From Xenorhabdus sp. BG5 (GTDB lineage Bacteria; Pseudomonadota; Gammaproteobacteria; Enterobacterales; Enterobacteriaceae), in the NCBI RefSeq assembly GCF_015163665.1, contig NZ_JADEUG010000029.1:1-48442 (forward strand): DNA of 48,442 nucleotides, written 5' to 3'. Made by a program: the position numbers and the translations under genes. The notes under the pieces are model-generated. The model had not been told where the DNA came from and searched no databases. It was given only the letters and a program-made list of their open reading frames with translations. The first letter of the stretch is position 1. The number at the start of each line of letters is the position of its first letter. Shown here piece by piece: positions 20,591 through 33,663 of the stretch.

Positions 20591-21454
20591 ATGGCCGGCG
20601 CAAAAGAGATACGTACCAAAATCGCCAGTGTGCAGAACACGCAAAAAATCACTAAAGCGATGGAGATGGTCGCCGCGTCCAAAATGCGTAAAACGCAGGA
20701 TCGCATGGCGGCCAGCCGTCCTTATGCAGAAACCATTCGCAATGTGATTGGACACCTTGCGTTAGGTAATCTGGAATACAAACATCCATACCTTGAAGAA
20801 CGTGAAGTGAAGCGTGTTGGGTACGTGGTTGTTTCGACTGACCGTGGTTTATGTGGCGGTTTGAACATTAACGTGTTCAAAAAATTGCTGATAGAAATGA
20901 AAGACTGGTCTGATAAAAACGTCCAAGTTGATTTGGCGCTTATTGGATCAAAAGCGGTTTCCTTCTTTTCTTCTGTTGGTGGCAACATTGTTGCTCAAGT
21001 AACAGGGATGGGAGATAACCCGTCATTATCCGAACTAATCGGGCCAGTCCACGTCATGATGCAAGCATATGACGAAGGGCGTCTGGATAAACTGTATATA
21101 GTGACAAACAAGTTCATGAATACAATGTCTCAGGTTCCGACGATCACTCAGTTATTGCCTCTGCCAGCCGGAGACGATGAAACACTGAAGAAGAAGTCTT
21201 GGGACTATCTGTATGAACCTGATCCTAAGGCGCTGTTGGATACCCTGCTGCGTCGCTATATAGAATCGCAAGTTTATCAGGGCGTCGTTGAAAACCTGGC
21301 TAGTGAACAGGCCGCACGAATGGTAGCGATGAAAGCCGCGACCGATAACGGTGGCAACCTGATCAAAGAGTTGCAGTTGGTTTACAACAAGGCTCGTCAG
21401 GCCAGCATCACTCAGGAACTCACCGAAATCGTTTCGGGTGCTTCTGCGGTTTAA
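20591..21454 (+). CDS. atpG: F1Fo ATP synthase subunit gamma
   Basis: 287 residues, equal to E. coli. Central rotor shaft: long N- and C-terminal coiled-coil helices ([20 protein letters not shown] and the [14 protein letters not shown] signature) around a Rossmann-like middle containing [11 protein letters not shown]. The ATG at 20591 matches the family N-terminus MAGAKEIR; an upstream in-frame ATG at 20558 lies in the spacer after atpA. Confidence 0.97.
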   Translation: MAGAKEIRTKIASVQNTQKITKAMEMVAASKMRKTQDRMAASRPYAETIRNVIGHLALGNLEYKHPYLEEREVKRVGYVVVSTDRGLCGGLNINVFKKLLIEMKDWSDKNVQVDLALIGSKAVSFFSSVGGNIVAQVTGMGDNPSLSELIGPVHVMMQAYDEGRLDKLYIVTNKFMNTMSQVPTITQLLPLPAGDDETLKKKSWDYLYEPDPKALLDTLLRRYIESQVYQGVVENLASEQAARMVAMKAATDNGGNLIKELQLVYNKARQASITQELTEIVSGASAV

Positions 21455-21461
21455 CAGCTAG

Positions 21462-22871
<1,410 letters not shown>

Positions 22872-22892
22872 TACGGCTGACGGGAGGTTGAT

Positions 22893-23315
22893 ATGGCTGC
22901 AATGACGTTCTCCCTGAACGTAGTCAGTGCTGAAAAACAGATGTTTGAAGGGCTGGTACAGAAAATTCAGGTGACAGGTAGTGAAGGTGAGCTGGGGATC
23001 TATCCTCAACACACACCACTGCTTACTGCCATAAAACCGGGCATGATACGTATTGTTAAGCAGTTTGGTGAAGAAGAATTTATCTACCTGTCAGGTGGTA
23101 TTCTTGAAGTTCAGCCAAATGGCGTTATCGTACTGGCCGATACAGCGATCCGTGGTAAGGATTTGGACGAAGCTAAAGTGCTTGAAGCCAAGCGCAAGGC
23201 GGAAGAACACATCCGTAATTCTCACGGCGATGTTGATTATGCTCAGGCATCTGCTGAATTGTCGAAAGCGATCGCGAAACTTCGTGTTATCGAATTGACA
23301 AAAAAAATGATGTAA
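22893..23315 (+). CDS. atpC: F1Fo ATP synthase subunit epsilon
   Basis: 140 residues (E. coli 139). N-terminal beta sandwich ([24 protein letters not shown] in two stretches) and C-terminal helical hairpin ([13 protein letters not shown]) that can extend to inhibit ATP hydrolysis. Last gene of the atp operon, followed by a strong intrinsic terminator. Confidence 0.97.
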   Translation: MAAMTFSLNVVSAEKQMFEGLVQKIQVTGSEGELGIYPQHTPLLTAIKPGMIRIVKQFGEEEFIYLSGGILEVQPNGVIVLADTAIRGKDLDEAKVLEAKRKAEEHIRNSHGDVDYAQASAELSKAIAKLRVIELTKKMM

Positions 23316-23345
23316 TAAATACCCAAAGGGTATAGGCAGTTAGAT

Positions 23346-23380
23346 AAAAAGCCAGTTGGTGGAAACTAACTGGCTTTTTT
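23346..23380 (+). terminator. Intrinsic terminator of the atp operon
   Basis: GCCAGTT (23351-23357) pairs with AACTGGC (23368-23374) around a 10-base loop; A residues before the stem can pair with the following T6 tract (23375-23380). It lies 30 bp after atpC and separates the operon from glmU. Confidence 0.9.
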
Positions 23381-23458
23381 GCATTGCGAAATATGTGGCA
23401 ATTTATTTCGCAAACAGGTTTACTTTCATACTTAAAAATTGAGATTGTCAGGTTTCTT

Positions 23459-24859
23459 ATGTCTGTAATTGCAAATAATGACAACGCAAATAATGTCGGT
23501 ACAAAAAGTGTCGTGATCCTTGCCGCAGGCAAGGGAACTCGCATGTATTCTGCGCTTCCTAAAGTTCTGCACTTGCTGGCTGGTAAGCCGATGGTTCAGC
23601 ATGTTATTGATACCGCAATGGAGTTGGGCGCCCAAAATGTTCACCTGGTTTATGGGCATGGTGGTGATTTGATGAAACAGGCACTTTCCAGCCAGGATTT
23701 GAACTGGGTACTGCAAGCTGAACAGCTTGGGACAGGTCATGCTATGCAGCAAGCGGCTCCGCATTTTTCGGATGATGAAGATATTTTGATTCTTTACGGT
23801 GATGTGCCCTTGATTGGTAAAGATACCTTGGCGCGTCTGATTGAAGCTAAGCCAGAAGGTGGAATCGGTTTATTAACTGCCATTCTGGATAATCCAACGG
23901 GCTATGGTCGTATCATTCGTGAAAATGGTGAAGTGACGGGTATTATCGAACAGAAAGATGCAACGGAAGAACAGCGTAAAATCAACGAGATTAACACGGG
24001 TATTTTGGTGGCGAATGGCGGTGATTTGAAACGTTGGTTATCCAGGCTGGAAAATAATAACGCACAGGGCGAATATTACCTGACTGATGTTATTGCGCTT
24101 GCACACAAAGAGGGCCGTCAAATCAAAGCGGTACACCCAAGCCGTTTAAGTGAAATGGAAGGGGTAAACAATCGCTTACAACTTTCCGCTCTGGAACGTA
24201 TTTACCAATCTGAGCAAGCGGAAAAATTACTGCTGGCGGGCGTTATGCTGTTAGATCCTGCTCGTTTTGATTTGCGCGGAACATTAGAACATGGCCGTGA
24301 TGTGGTAATCGATACCAATGTGATTATTAAAGGTCATGTCACACTGGGAAATAATGTTCAGATCGGTTCTGGCTGTATCCTGAAAAATTGTGTTATTGGT
24401 GATGGGGCAGTCATTGATCCTTACACTATCATCGAAGATTCTGAAATTGCGGCTGAGTGCACTATTGGGCCTTTTGCTCGTTTACGTCCAGGCTCCAAAT
24501 TGGCAGAAAAAGCTCATGTTGGCAATTTCGTTGAAATGAAAAAATCCGCGCTTGGCAAAGGCTCTAAGGCAGGTCACCTGACTTATCTTGGTGATTCTGA
24601 AATTGGCAATAATGTAAATATTGGTGCGGGAACCATTACTTGTAACTATGATGGCGTCAATAAATTTAAGACTATCATTGGTGATGATGTTTTTGTTGGT
24701 TCTGATACCCAGCTGGTTGCGCCAGTGACGGTCGCGAAAGGTGCGACGATTGGTGCCGGAACTACAGTAACAAAAGACGTTGCTGAGAATGACTTGGTTA
24801 TCAGTCGCGTAAAGCAAACTCATATTAAAAACTGGCAGCGTCCAGTAAAGAAAAAATAA
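23459..24859 (+). CDS. glmU: GlmU, bifunctional GlcN-1-P acetyltransferase / GlcNAc-1-P uridylyltransferase
   Basis: 466 residues (E. coli 456) making UDP-GlcNAc for peptidoglycan and LPS. The N-terminal pyrophosphorylase domain carries [11 protein letters not shown] (21-31), GTGHAMQQA and the metal-binding ILYGDVPLI; the C-terminal left-handed beta helix with hexapeptide repeats holds the acetyltransferase site ([24 protein letters not shown]). Start ATG 23459 follows an AGG-like site; it gives ~10 residues more than E. coli ([10 protein letters not shown]), and an earlier in-frame ATG at 23384 would sit right after the terminator. Co-transcribed with glmS in enterobacteria. Confidence 0.95.
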   Translation: MSVIANNDNANNVGTKSVVILAAGKGTRMYSALPKVLHLLAGKPMVQHVIDTAMELGAQNVHLVYGHGGDLMKQALSSQDLNWVLQAEQLGTGHAMQQAAPHFSDDEDILILYGDVPLIGKDTLARLIEAKPEGGIGLLTAILDNPTGYGRIIRENGEVTGIIEQKDATEEQRKINEINTGILVANGGDLKRWLSRLENNNAQGEYYLTDVIALAHKEGRQIKAVHPSRLSEMEGVNNRLQLSALERIYQSEQAEKLLLAGVMLLDPARFDLRGTLEHGRDVVIDTNVIIKGHVTLGNNVQIGSGCILKNCVIGDGAVIDPYTIIEDSEIAAECTIGPFARLRPGSKLAEKAHVGNFVEMKKSALGKGSKAGHLTYLGDSEIGNNVNIGAGTITCNYDGVNKFKTIIGDDVFVGSDTQLVAPVTVAKGATIGAGTTVTKDVAENDLVISRVKQTHIKNWQRPVKKK

Positions 24860-24981
24860 TTAAGATATATCCATAATAAAAATCCCCTATCTCTACAAAG
24901 CTCGGGGACGGCAAAGCCGAAACACAATCAGGTTGGCGACATAAAAGGGCTTCATCGCCCTGTTTTTGGGAATAAAACAAA
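24860..24981 (+). promoter_or_regulatory. glmU-glmS intergenic leader
   Basis: 122-bp spacer with two small hairpins: CGGC-AAA-GCCG (24909-24919) and AGGGC-TTCATC-GCCCT (24946-24961), the latter ending just before the GGGA ribosome site of glmS (24968-24971). In E. coli this region is cut by RNase E and translation is activated by base-pairing of GlmZ RNA that opens an inhibitory hairpin. The second hairpin may be the equivalent structure; pairing with a GlmZ homologue cannot be tested here. Confidence 0.45.
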
Positions 24982-26811
24982 ATGTGTGGAATTGTTGGTG
25001 CAGTAGCACAACGGGATATTGCAGAAATACTGATCGAAGGTCTTCGTCGCCTGGAGTATCGTGGTTATGACTCTGCGGGTATAGCTGTCGTTGACAGTGA
25101 AAACCGCATGACTCGCCTGCGCGAAGTGGGTAAAGTACAGATGCTGGCTGATGAAGCAGATAAACAGCCTGTCATTGGTGGAACAGGGATTGCCCATACT
25201 CGTTGGGCGACTCACGGTGAACCCAGCGAGCGCAATGCTCATCCTCATTTTTCTGAATATATTGCTGTTGTGCATAATGGCATTATTGAAAACCACGAAG
25301 AACTGCGCGAAGAATTAAAAGCGCGTGGTTACACCTTCTCTTCTGATACAGATACAGAAACCATTGCCCATCTTGTTCACTGGGAACAGCAACAAGGCGG
25401 TTCGCTGCTGGAAGTGGTGCAGCGTGTGATCCCACAATTACGTGGCGCTTATGGTACTGTAATTATGGATAGCCGTTATCCTGATGTACTGGTTGCTGCG
25501 CGTTCTGGCAGCCCATTGGTCATTGGCTTAGGTGTGGGTGAAAATTTCCTGGCATCAGATCAATTAGCATTACTGCCAGTGACTCGCCGCTTTATCTATC
25601 TGGAAGAAGGTGATATTGCAGAAATCACTCGCCGTACCGTTCGTATCTTTGATGTACAGGGCGAAGCGGTTGAGCGCGAACAAATTGAATCCAACGTTCA
25701 GTACGATGCTGGCGATAAAGGTGTATACCGCCATTACATGCAGAAAGAGATTTACGAACAACCAATGGCGATCAAAAGCACATTGGAAGGCCGTTTGAGC
25801 AATGGTCAAGTAAATCTGTCAGAACTGGGCGCTAATGCTGCGGAATTACTGTCCCAAGTTGAGCATATCCAAATCGTTGCCTGCGGTACTTCCTACAATG
25901 CGGGAATGGTTTCGCGTTACTGGTTCGAATCACTGGCTGGTATTCCATGTGATGTTGAAATCGCTTCTGAATTCCGTTACCGCAAGCCAGCGCGCCGTAA
26001 AGGCAGCCTGCTGATCACTTTGTCCCAATCTGGTGAAACGGCTGATACTTTGGCTGCCCTGCGTCTATCTAAGGAACTGGGCTATCTGACTTCATTGGCT
26101 ATCTGTAACGTTGCCGGTTCCTCTTTGGTACGTGAATCTGAATTTGCCCTGATGACCAAAGCAGGGGCAGAAATTGGCGTGGCATCCACCAAAGCCTTTA
26201 CCACCCAGCTAACTGTATTGCTGATGCTGGTGGCTTATATGGGACGTCTGAAAGATACAAATGCAGCACTGGAACAAGACATTGTCCATGCTCTACATGC
26301 TCTGCCAAGTCGCATTGAAAGCATGTTATCCAAAGACAAGCTGATTGAAGCATTGGCGGAAGATTTCTCCGAAAAACATCATGCCCTGTTCCTTGGTCGT
26401 GGCGATCAATACCCGATCGCGGTTGAAGGTGCGCTGAAACTGAAAGAGATCTCCTACATTCATGCAGAAGCCTACGCAGCCGGTGAATTGAAACATGGCC
26501 CGTTGGCACTGATTGATGCGGATATGCCGGTTATTATCGTTGCACCGAACAACGAACTACTGGAAAAACTGAAATCCAACATTGAAGAAGTTCGTGCCCG
26601 TGGAGGTTTGTTGTATGTTTTCGCCGATCAGGATGCCGGTTTCACCAACAGTGAAAACATGAAGATCATCTCTCTGCCACATGTAGAAGAGTTGATCGCA
26701 CCGATCTTCTATACCGTGCCACTGCAATTGCTGTCTTATCATGTTGCTTTGATCAAAGGTACGGATGTGGATCAGCCGAGGAATTTGGCGAAATCGGTGA
26801 CGGTGGAGTAA
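24982..26811 (+). CDS. glmS: GlmS, glutamine-fructose-6-phosphate aminotransferase
   Basis: 609 residues, as in E. coli. The N-terminal glutaminase has the catalytic Cys2 (MCGIVGAVA) exposed after Met removal and [17 protein letters not shown]; the two SIS domains carry [24 protein letters not shown] and the C-terminal [11 protein letters not shown]. It produces glucosamine 6-phosphate, the first committed step of amino-sugar synthesis. Expression is probably controlled through the leader upstream. Confidence 0.97.
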   Translation: MCGIVGAVAQRDIAEILIEGLRRLEYRGYDSAGIAVVDSENRMTRLREVGKVQMLADEADKQPVIGGTGIAHTRWATHGEPSERNAHPHFSEYIAVVHNGIIENHEELREELKARGYTFSSDTDTETIAHLVHWEQQQGGSLLEVVQRVIPQLRGAYGTVIMDSRYPDVLVAARSGSPLVIGLGVGENFLASDQLALLPVTRRFIYLEEGDIAEITRRTVRIFDVQGEAVEREQIESNVQYDAGDKGVYRHYMQKEIYEQPMAIKSTLEGRLSNGQVNLSELGANAAELLSQVEHIQIVACGTSYNAGMVSRYWFESLAGIPCDVEIASEFRYRKPARRKGSLLITLSQSGETADTLAALRLSKELGYLTSLAICNVAGSSLVRESEFALMTKAGAEIGVASTKAFTTQLTVLLMLVAYMGRLKDTNAALEQDIVHALHALPSRIESMLSKDKLIEALAEDFSEKHHALFLGRGDQYPIAVEGALKLKEISYIHAEAYAAGELKHGPLALIDADMPVIIVAPNNELLEKLKSNIEEVRARGGLLYVFADQDAGFTNSENMKIISLPHVEELIAPIFYTVPLQLLSYHVALIKGTDVDQPRNLAKSVTVE

Positions 26812-26836
26812 TGGTGTTGTAGTTAACTGTCAGAGA
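26776..26836 (+). other. Potential Tn7 attachment target (attTn7) at glmS 3' end
   Basis: The last ~36 bp of glmS encode the conserved LAKSVTVE end read by TnsD in known attTn7 sites, with insertion expected ~25 bp after the stop, here within the terminator stem. No Tn7 terminal repeats or tns genes are visible, so the site appears unoccupied by Tn7 itself, though accessory DNA begins right after it. Confidence 0.5.
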
Positions 26837-26868
26837 TCTGCCTTCAGAAGGCAGATCTCTCCGCGTTT
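26832..26868 (+). terminator. Terminator hairpin after glmS
   Basis: A perfect 13-bp stem: AGAGATCTGCCTT (26832-26844), a 3-base loop, AAGGCAGATCTCT (26848-26860). A short T run (GTTTT) follows after four bases. Very stable; it may act in both directions. Confidence 0.75.
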
Positions 26869-26923
26869 TGGGATTAGGTGCACAACGAACTTATCACTTC
26901 TTTTCTGAAAAAACAGATTATAG

Positions 26924-27232
26924 TTATTTTCACGTAATTTTAATGAAAAATGGTTCCAAGGCTGGAGTGCAACTTCTGAAGAACAAAGGGTTAAGTTTGT
27001 GAATATTGCTGACAGTGTCCGCAAGCATCCTGATTTTAAAACTAAATATAAAGACAACCCTGACCTACATACCCGAGATTTAGCTTTCGAAAAGATATTG
27101 AAGGAAATTATGCTGCAACGTCGAAAAAATGAGTTGGAGCTTTACAAACTGTTTGCAAACGACCCCGCCTTTAAGGTTTCTTGGATTGAAAGTATGCAAC
27201 GAATCATTGAAGAGGAAGATATATCTAGTTGA
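26924..27232 (+). pseudogene. C-terminal remnant resembling type I restriction subunit HsdR
   Basis: From a TAG at 26921 to the stop at 27232 the frame is open for ~102 codons, with no credible ribosome site or start near its beginning; a GTG at 26999 is in the middle of conserved-looking sequence. It reads NEKWFQGW, EEQRVKFVNIADSVR, HPDF, RDLAFEKILKEIMLQRR, NELELYKLFANDPAFK, which I recognise as like the helical C-terminal region of EcoR124-type HsdR proteins. No motor or nuclease part is present and no hsdM/hsdS lies nearby. Most likely the last piece of a restriction system inserted after glmS. The family call is from memory. Confidence 0.5.
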
Positions 27233-27254
27233 TTTTTTATATTAAATACAAATT

Positions 27255-27280
27255 TTTAGAGGGTTTCAAACAGCTCTAAA
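27255..27280. repeat. Short inverted repeat after the HsdR-like remnant
   Basis: TTTAGAG (27255-27261) pairs with CTCTAAA (27274-27280); inside, GTTT and AAAC can continue the stem. No U-tract follows. It may be an old terminator or an element scar. Confidence 0.35.
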
Positions 27281-27477
27281 CCGACAATTAGACGGCGTTG
27301 AAACCAGCAAATGCCACTCAATTGTTAAACTTTCATCTTATATGTACGGCTTACAGCCGTATATAATTGCATCTATCTCCACTAAATGCTATCTTCCATC
27401 AGTACAATATATGCACGAAAGCTATCACTACAAACGAGTAAGAAATGGTAATTATCAAACAACAGGAGTGACCTGGA
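27281..27477 (+). promoter_or_regulatory. Promoter/operator region of the toxin-antitoxin pair
   Basis: A perfect palindrome TACGGCT-TAC-AGCCGTA (27345-27361) directly abuts a TATAAT (27362-27367), the layout of an autoregulated promoter. The antitoxin start lies 110 bp downstream with AGGAG at 27466-27470. DUF1778 antitoxins of this class bind such dyads through their ribbon-helix-helix domain; that binding here is inference. Confidence 0.5.
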
Positions 27478-27783
27478 ATGGCAACGATATCAGTGGAAAA
27501 AACGCTCAAAGCGGCTAAAAATGCGCGCATAGAGTTAAAAACCAGCACCGAGCTAAAAGAAATCTTACGTCAGGCTGCGCAGGTTGCTGGGGTTGATTTA
27601 AGTGCTTTTATCTTGAACACAGCTTTCGAACGAGCTGAAGAAGTTTTGGAAAATCAAAAACGCCGTGAGTTAGATGAAGAAAACTGGCGTACCTTGAATG
27701 TATTGATTTCTGAACCCGCATCTCCAACACTTGCTTTATGTGCTTTGATGAGAAAGAAAAAAGATGGAAAAGCCACTAAATGA
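27478..27783 (+). CDS. DUF1778 (TacA-like) antitoxin
   Basis: 101 residues. The N-terminal part (ARIELKTSTELKEILRQAAQVAGVDLSAFILNTAFERAEEVL, seen as short stretches) is a ribbon-helix-helix fold typical of DUF1778 antitoxins; the C-terminal tail should wrap the toxin and block its acetyl-CoA site. It overlaps the downstream GNAT gene by 20 bp, the usual type II arrangement with antitoxin first. AGGAG ribosome site. It represses its own promoter in characterised relatives. Confidence 0.85.
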   Translation: MATISVEKTLKAAKNARIELKTSTELKEILRQAAQVAGVDLSAFILNTAFERAEEVLENQKRRELDEENWRTLNVLISEPASPTLALCALMRKKKDGKATK

Positions 27784-28306
27784 AATCGCAGTTGAATACA
27801 TTTGTGTAAACTATCAGAGCGATATGACATATCCGGGTCAAAAAGCCTTTGATTGTGGCAATCATGTTATTAATCGTTACGTTCGCAGTAGTCTTAAGAG
27901 CAACGTCGCTAATGGAAATTGTGTTGCCAAGGTCCTAATTGACACCAAAACGGGTGAATTACTTGGAGTTTGTAGTTTTACTGGCTATTCACTGGCAAAG
28001 TCTCGGCTCAGTAGTGTATTAAGCGGCTCGATGCCAAGTGACCTTTCTGTTGTTCGTTTGGTGATGCTGGGAGTATCAGTTAAGCATCAAAAGAAAGGAT
28101 ATGGTCATATTTTAATGAGGGAATTTTTAGAGCATGCCATTAAAGTTCATAATGTGATGCCAATTAAGGGAATATTTTTGGATGCTGATCCTGATGCCAT
28201 TGCATTTTATACACTCCTTGGATTTGTTGAATTGGGAATTTCTGCACCAGATAAAACAACTCCCATGTTTTTAAAAATTCAGGATTTATTGGCAGCTATA
28301 AAGTAA
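27764..28306 (+). CDS. GNAT-family acetyltransferase toxin (TacT/AtaT-like)
   Basis: 180-residue GCN5-related N-acetyltransferase. The acetyl-CoA pyrophosphate-binding motif is QKKGYG (109-114) in VKHQKKGYGHILM, and the probable catalytic tyrosine is Tyr149 in IAFYTLLGF, as in TacT toxins that acetylate the amino group of charged tRNAs and stop translation. The FDCGNHVINRYV-type N-terminus is also characteristic. No lesion is seen, so the pair is probably functional. The target tRNA cannot be read from the sequence. Confidence 0.85.
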   Translation: MEKPLNEIAVEYICVNYQSDMTYPGQKAFDCGNHVINRYVRSSLKSNVANGNCVAKVLIDTKTGELLGVCSFTGYSLAKSRLSSVLSGSMPSDLSVVRLVMLGVSVKHQKKGYGHILMREFLEHAIKVHNVMPIKGIFLDADPDAIAFYTLLGFVELGISAPDKTTPMFLKIQDLLAAIK

Positions 28307-28364
28307 CAGCTATTCACTCATCATTAATATCCTGATACTCCCCCCACATAAATGCAAATGGTTG

Positions 28365-28437
28365 CTCCTGCAAATAGAAAATAACATGACATATTGAACA
28401 AGCCACTTATTTGGTTAAGAGAATCTTTTTGCAGGAG
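28365..28437 (+). promoter_or_regulatory. Inverted repeat covering the ribosome site of the flavin monooxygenase
   Basis: CTCCTGCAAA (28365-28374) is the exact complement of TTTGCAGGAG (28428-28437), which contains the AGGAG of the next gene. If both arms are on the transcript the ribosome site would be paired; 53 bases form the loop. It could be a translational switch or a coincidence. Confidence 0.45.
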
Positions 28438-28444
28438 AAGTAAC

Positions 28445-29896
28445 ATGAGTCACCATTATGATGTTTTGATCATAGGCGCTGGCGTTTCGGGTATTGGTAT
28501 GGCGTGTCATTTGGCAAGGGAATGTCCTAATAAAAAAGTGGGGATCTTAGAACGTCGCCATAATATAGGGGGAACTTGGGATTTATTTCGCTATCCAGGT
28601 ATTCGTACAGATTCGGATATGATGAGCTATGGCTATAACTTTCGTCCTTGGACAGATACCCATATTTTTGCTGATGGGCCTTCAATTAGGCGCTATATCC
28701 ATTCAGTAGCAACAGAATATGAAGTTGATAAGAAAATACAGTTCGGGTTGAAAATTATTCAAACTGACTGGTCAAATGAAACTTGCCAATGGACTGTTAC
28801 TGCCATTGATGAAGCCAGTGAAGAAACCAGGCAATTTACCTGCCATTTTCTTATCATGGCGACAGGTTACTACAACTATGATGAACCTCATTTACCCCAA
28901 TTTCCCGGCCTTGAAGATTTCAAAGGCCCAGTCATTCATCCTCAATATTGGCCCGAAGAATTGGATTACAAAGGAAAGCGAGTCGTTGTGATTGGAAGTG
29001 GCGCGACTGCGGTCACTTTACTACCGGCAATGGCTAATGATACTGAACATATCACCATGCTACAGCGTTCTCCTGGCTACATTTTATCAATACCAGGAAG
29101 GGATAAGATTGCAGAATTGCTAAAGGGCGTTATTCCCCAACGTTGGATTTATACGTTAAGTAAAAATAGAAATATATTATTTTTCAGTTCATTGTATAAG
29201 ATAAGTCGATATTTTCCCAACCTGCTCAGATCGTTTTTATTGGGATTGGCTCGCAGAAAAGTTGGCCCTGGTTTTGACATGAAACACTTGACGCCAAAGT
29301 ACATGCCGTGGGATGAACGGTTGTGTTTTGTTCCCGACAGTAACCTGTTTAAAGTACTGAAAGAAGGCAAAGCGTCTATCGTTACCGATCAGATTGAACG
29401 TATTACTGCAAATGGTATTTTGTTGCAATCTGGTAAGGAATTACCCGCAGATATCATAGTGACAGCGACGGGGCTGCAATTACATCTTATGGGGGGAATA
29501 GAACTTTTTATTGATGGACAAAAGCCACAAAGTCATAGCCAATTGTTATATAAGGGAACATTGGTACAGGGTATTCCTAATTTTGCTTATCTGGTTGGCT
29601 ATATCAATAATGCCTGGACATTAAAAATTGATCTCTCAGCCGAATATATTTGTCGTTTGTTAAATGAGATGGATCGCCGCCATGCCAAGGTTGTCACACC
29701 CTATGCGCAACCCGATGAAGTCGTGGTTAATAAACATATTTTTGGCGAATTGCGTTCAGGTTATGTGAGACGTGGTGAATCAGGTCTTCCTCGTCAGGGA
29801 CGTAGCCAAAATTGGCATGTTTCACATGATTATAAAAAGGATAAAGAGATATTGGGGCAAGTTATTGATGATACGGCATTACAGTGGAAGTTATAG
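28445..29896 (+). CDS. Flavin-containing / Baeyer-Villiger-type monooxygenase
   Basis: 483-residue FAD/NADPH enzyme. FAD motif GAGVSG (11-16); Baeyer-Villiger fingerprint FxGxxxHxxxWP as FKGPVIHPQYWP (159-170); NADPH Rossmann motif GSGATA shortly after; and a late ATG motif (VTATGLQL). Such enzymes insert oxygen next to ketones or oxidise heteroatoms; the substrate is unknown. The ATG at 28445 has AGGAGA upstream; an in-frame TTG at 28394 is unlikely. It stands alone between the toxin-antitoxin pair and asd, with no other biosynthetic genes, so a part in secondary metabolism or detoxification is only a guess. Confidence 0.85.
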   Translation: MSHHYDVLIIGAGVSGIGMACHLARECPNKKVGILERRHNIGGTWDLFRYPGIRTDSDMMSYGYNFRPWTDTHIFADGPSIRRYIHSVATEYEVDKKIQFGLKIIQTDWSNETCQWTVTAIDEASEETRQFTCHFLIMATGYYNYDEPHLPQFPGLEDFKGPVIHPQYWPEELDYKGKRVVVIGSGATAVTLLPAMANDTEHITMLQRSPGYILSIPGRDKIAELLKGVIPQRWIYTLSKNRNILFFSSLYKISRYFPNLLRSFLLGLARRKVGPGFDMKHLTPKYMPWDERLCFVPDSNLFKVLKEGKASIVTDQIERITANGILLQSGKELPADIIVTATGLQLHLMGGIELFIDGQKPQSHSQLLYKGTLVQGIPNFAYLVGYINNAWTLKIDLSAEYICRLLNEMDRRHAKVVTPYAQPDEVVVNKHIFGELRSGYVRRGESGLPRQGRSQNWHVSHDYKKDKEILGQVIDDTALQWKL

Positions 29897-30031
29897 ATTA
29901 AAAATGGCAGACACATCGCTTTAACAATTCTAGTGCTATAGCTCATAAATATACTTGCACCTTTTGCCATATTTTGTCAGTTTTAATGCTATCAGTGGTA
30001 TCTGATAAACATCTTTCAAGGCAGGGTAAGT

Positions 30032-31153
30032 ATGAGTAAGAGTGTAGGTTTTATCGGCTGGCGCGGTATGGTCGGTTCAGTATTGATGCAGAGAATGGTA
30101 GAAGAGCGGGATTTTGACGAAATAAATCCGGTTTTCTTCACAACCTCTCAACACGGGCTTCCAGCCCCGCAGTTTACAATAAATCGCACAGGAAAATCAG
30201 GCATCTTACAGGATGCTTTTGATATTGAGGCGCTGGGTGCGCTGGATATTATCATTAGCTGTCAGGGCGGGGATTATACCAATGAAATTTATCCCAAGCT
30301 GAGGGCAACCGGCTGGCAGGGGTATTGGATCGATGCTGCTTCTGCACTGCGTATGAATGATGATGCCGTCATTATTCTTGATCCTGTCAACCATCAACAT
30401 ATTCAAAATAGTCTGAATAAAGGCATCAAAACCTTTGTTGGCGGTAATTGTACCGTTAGCTTGATGCTGATGTCATTGGGAGGGCTGTTTGCCAATGATT
30501 TGATTGAGTGGGCGTCGGTATCAAGCTATCAGGCGGCTTCTGGCGGTGGCGCTCGCCATATGCGTGAACTGCTGGTGCAAATGGGAATGCTGCATAATCA
30601 GGTTGCTGAGGAGCTACAAAATCCTGCTTGCGCGATTTTAGATATTGAAAAACGTGTAACGGATTTTACCCGCAGCGGTGCGTTGCCAACTGATCAGTTT
30701 GGCGTTCCTTTGGCGGGAAGCTTAATTCCGTGGATTGATAAGCAACTGGAAAATGGACAGAGCCGCGAAGAATGGAAAGGCCAGGCAGAAACCAACAAGA
30801 TCTTGAACACGGGCAATAACGTGATCCCAATTGATGGCTTGTGTGTCCGTATTGGGGCATTGCGTTGTCATAGCCAGGCGTTTACCCTGAAATTGAAAAA
30901 AGATATCCCGCTCCATGAAATTGAAACATTGCTGGCTTCCCATAATGATTGGGTTCGCGTTATTCCAAATGATCGCGAATTAACGATGAGGGAGTTAACG
31001 CCAGCAGCGGTGACAGGCACGTTGAATACGCCAGTAGGGCGCTTGCGTAAACTGAATATGGGGCCGGAGTATTTATCTGCCTTTACGGTAGGCGATCAGT
31101 TGCTATGGGGAGCCGCAGAGCCTTTGCGCCGTATGTTACGTATTTTGCTGTAA
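30032..31153 (+). CDS. asd: Aspartate-semialdehyde dehydrogenase
   Basis: 373 residues (E. coli 367). It reduces aspartyl phosphate to aspartate semialdehyde with NADPH, feeding lysine, diaminopimelate, methionine and threonine. NADP motif [17 protein letters not shown]; active-site Cys140 in GGNCTVSLM (E. coli Cys135); substrate-binding [11 protein letters not shown] and the conserved [12 protein letters not shown]. In E. coli asd lies elsewhere (near glgB); here it is placed between the glmS accessory region and gyrB. It has its own ~135-bp upstream region. Confidence 0.97.
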   Translation: MSKSVGFIGWRGMVGSVLMQRMVEERDFDEINPVFFTTSQHGLPAPQFTINRTGKSGILQDAFDIEALGALDIIISCQGGDYTNEIYPKLRATGWQGYWIDAASALRMNDDAVIILDPVNHQHIQNSLNKGIKTFVGGNCTVSLMLMSLGGLFANDLIEWASVSSYQAASGGGARHMRELLVQMGMLHNQVAEELQNPACAILDIEKRVTDFTRSGALPTDQFGVPLAGSLIPWIDKQLENGQSREEWKGQAETNKILNTGNNVIPIDGLCVRIGALRCHSQAFTLKLKKDIPLHEIETLLASHNDWVRVIPNDRELTMRELTPAAVTGTLNTPVGRLRKLNMGPEYLSAFTVGDQLLWGAAEPLRRMLRILL

Positions 31154-31162
31154 GAATTAATA

Positions 31163-31188
31163 TAGAGGGATAATATTTTATCCCTCTA
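31163..31188. terminator. Bidirectional terminator between asd and gyrB
   Basis: A perfect 11-bp stem TAGAGGGATAA (31163-31173) with a 4-base loop and TTATCCCTCTA (31178-31188), placed between converging genes. A/T-rich flanks on both sides, but no long U-tract. Confidence 0.7.
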
Positions 31189-31230
31189 ATATATTTATCC
31201 GACATTCCGCACCGCATTTAAGCAGTAATA

Positions 31231-33663
<2,433 letters not shown>

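Noticed and set aside
20060-20755. Minus-strand 231-codon frame across atpA and atpG
   Set aside because: It spans two conserved genes and their spacer on the other strand; a composition artefact.
26812-28306. Tn7 or Tn7-like transposon at attTn7
   Set aside because: No tns genes and no recognisable transposon end repeats near 26836; only the target position and unrelated accessory genes are present.
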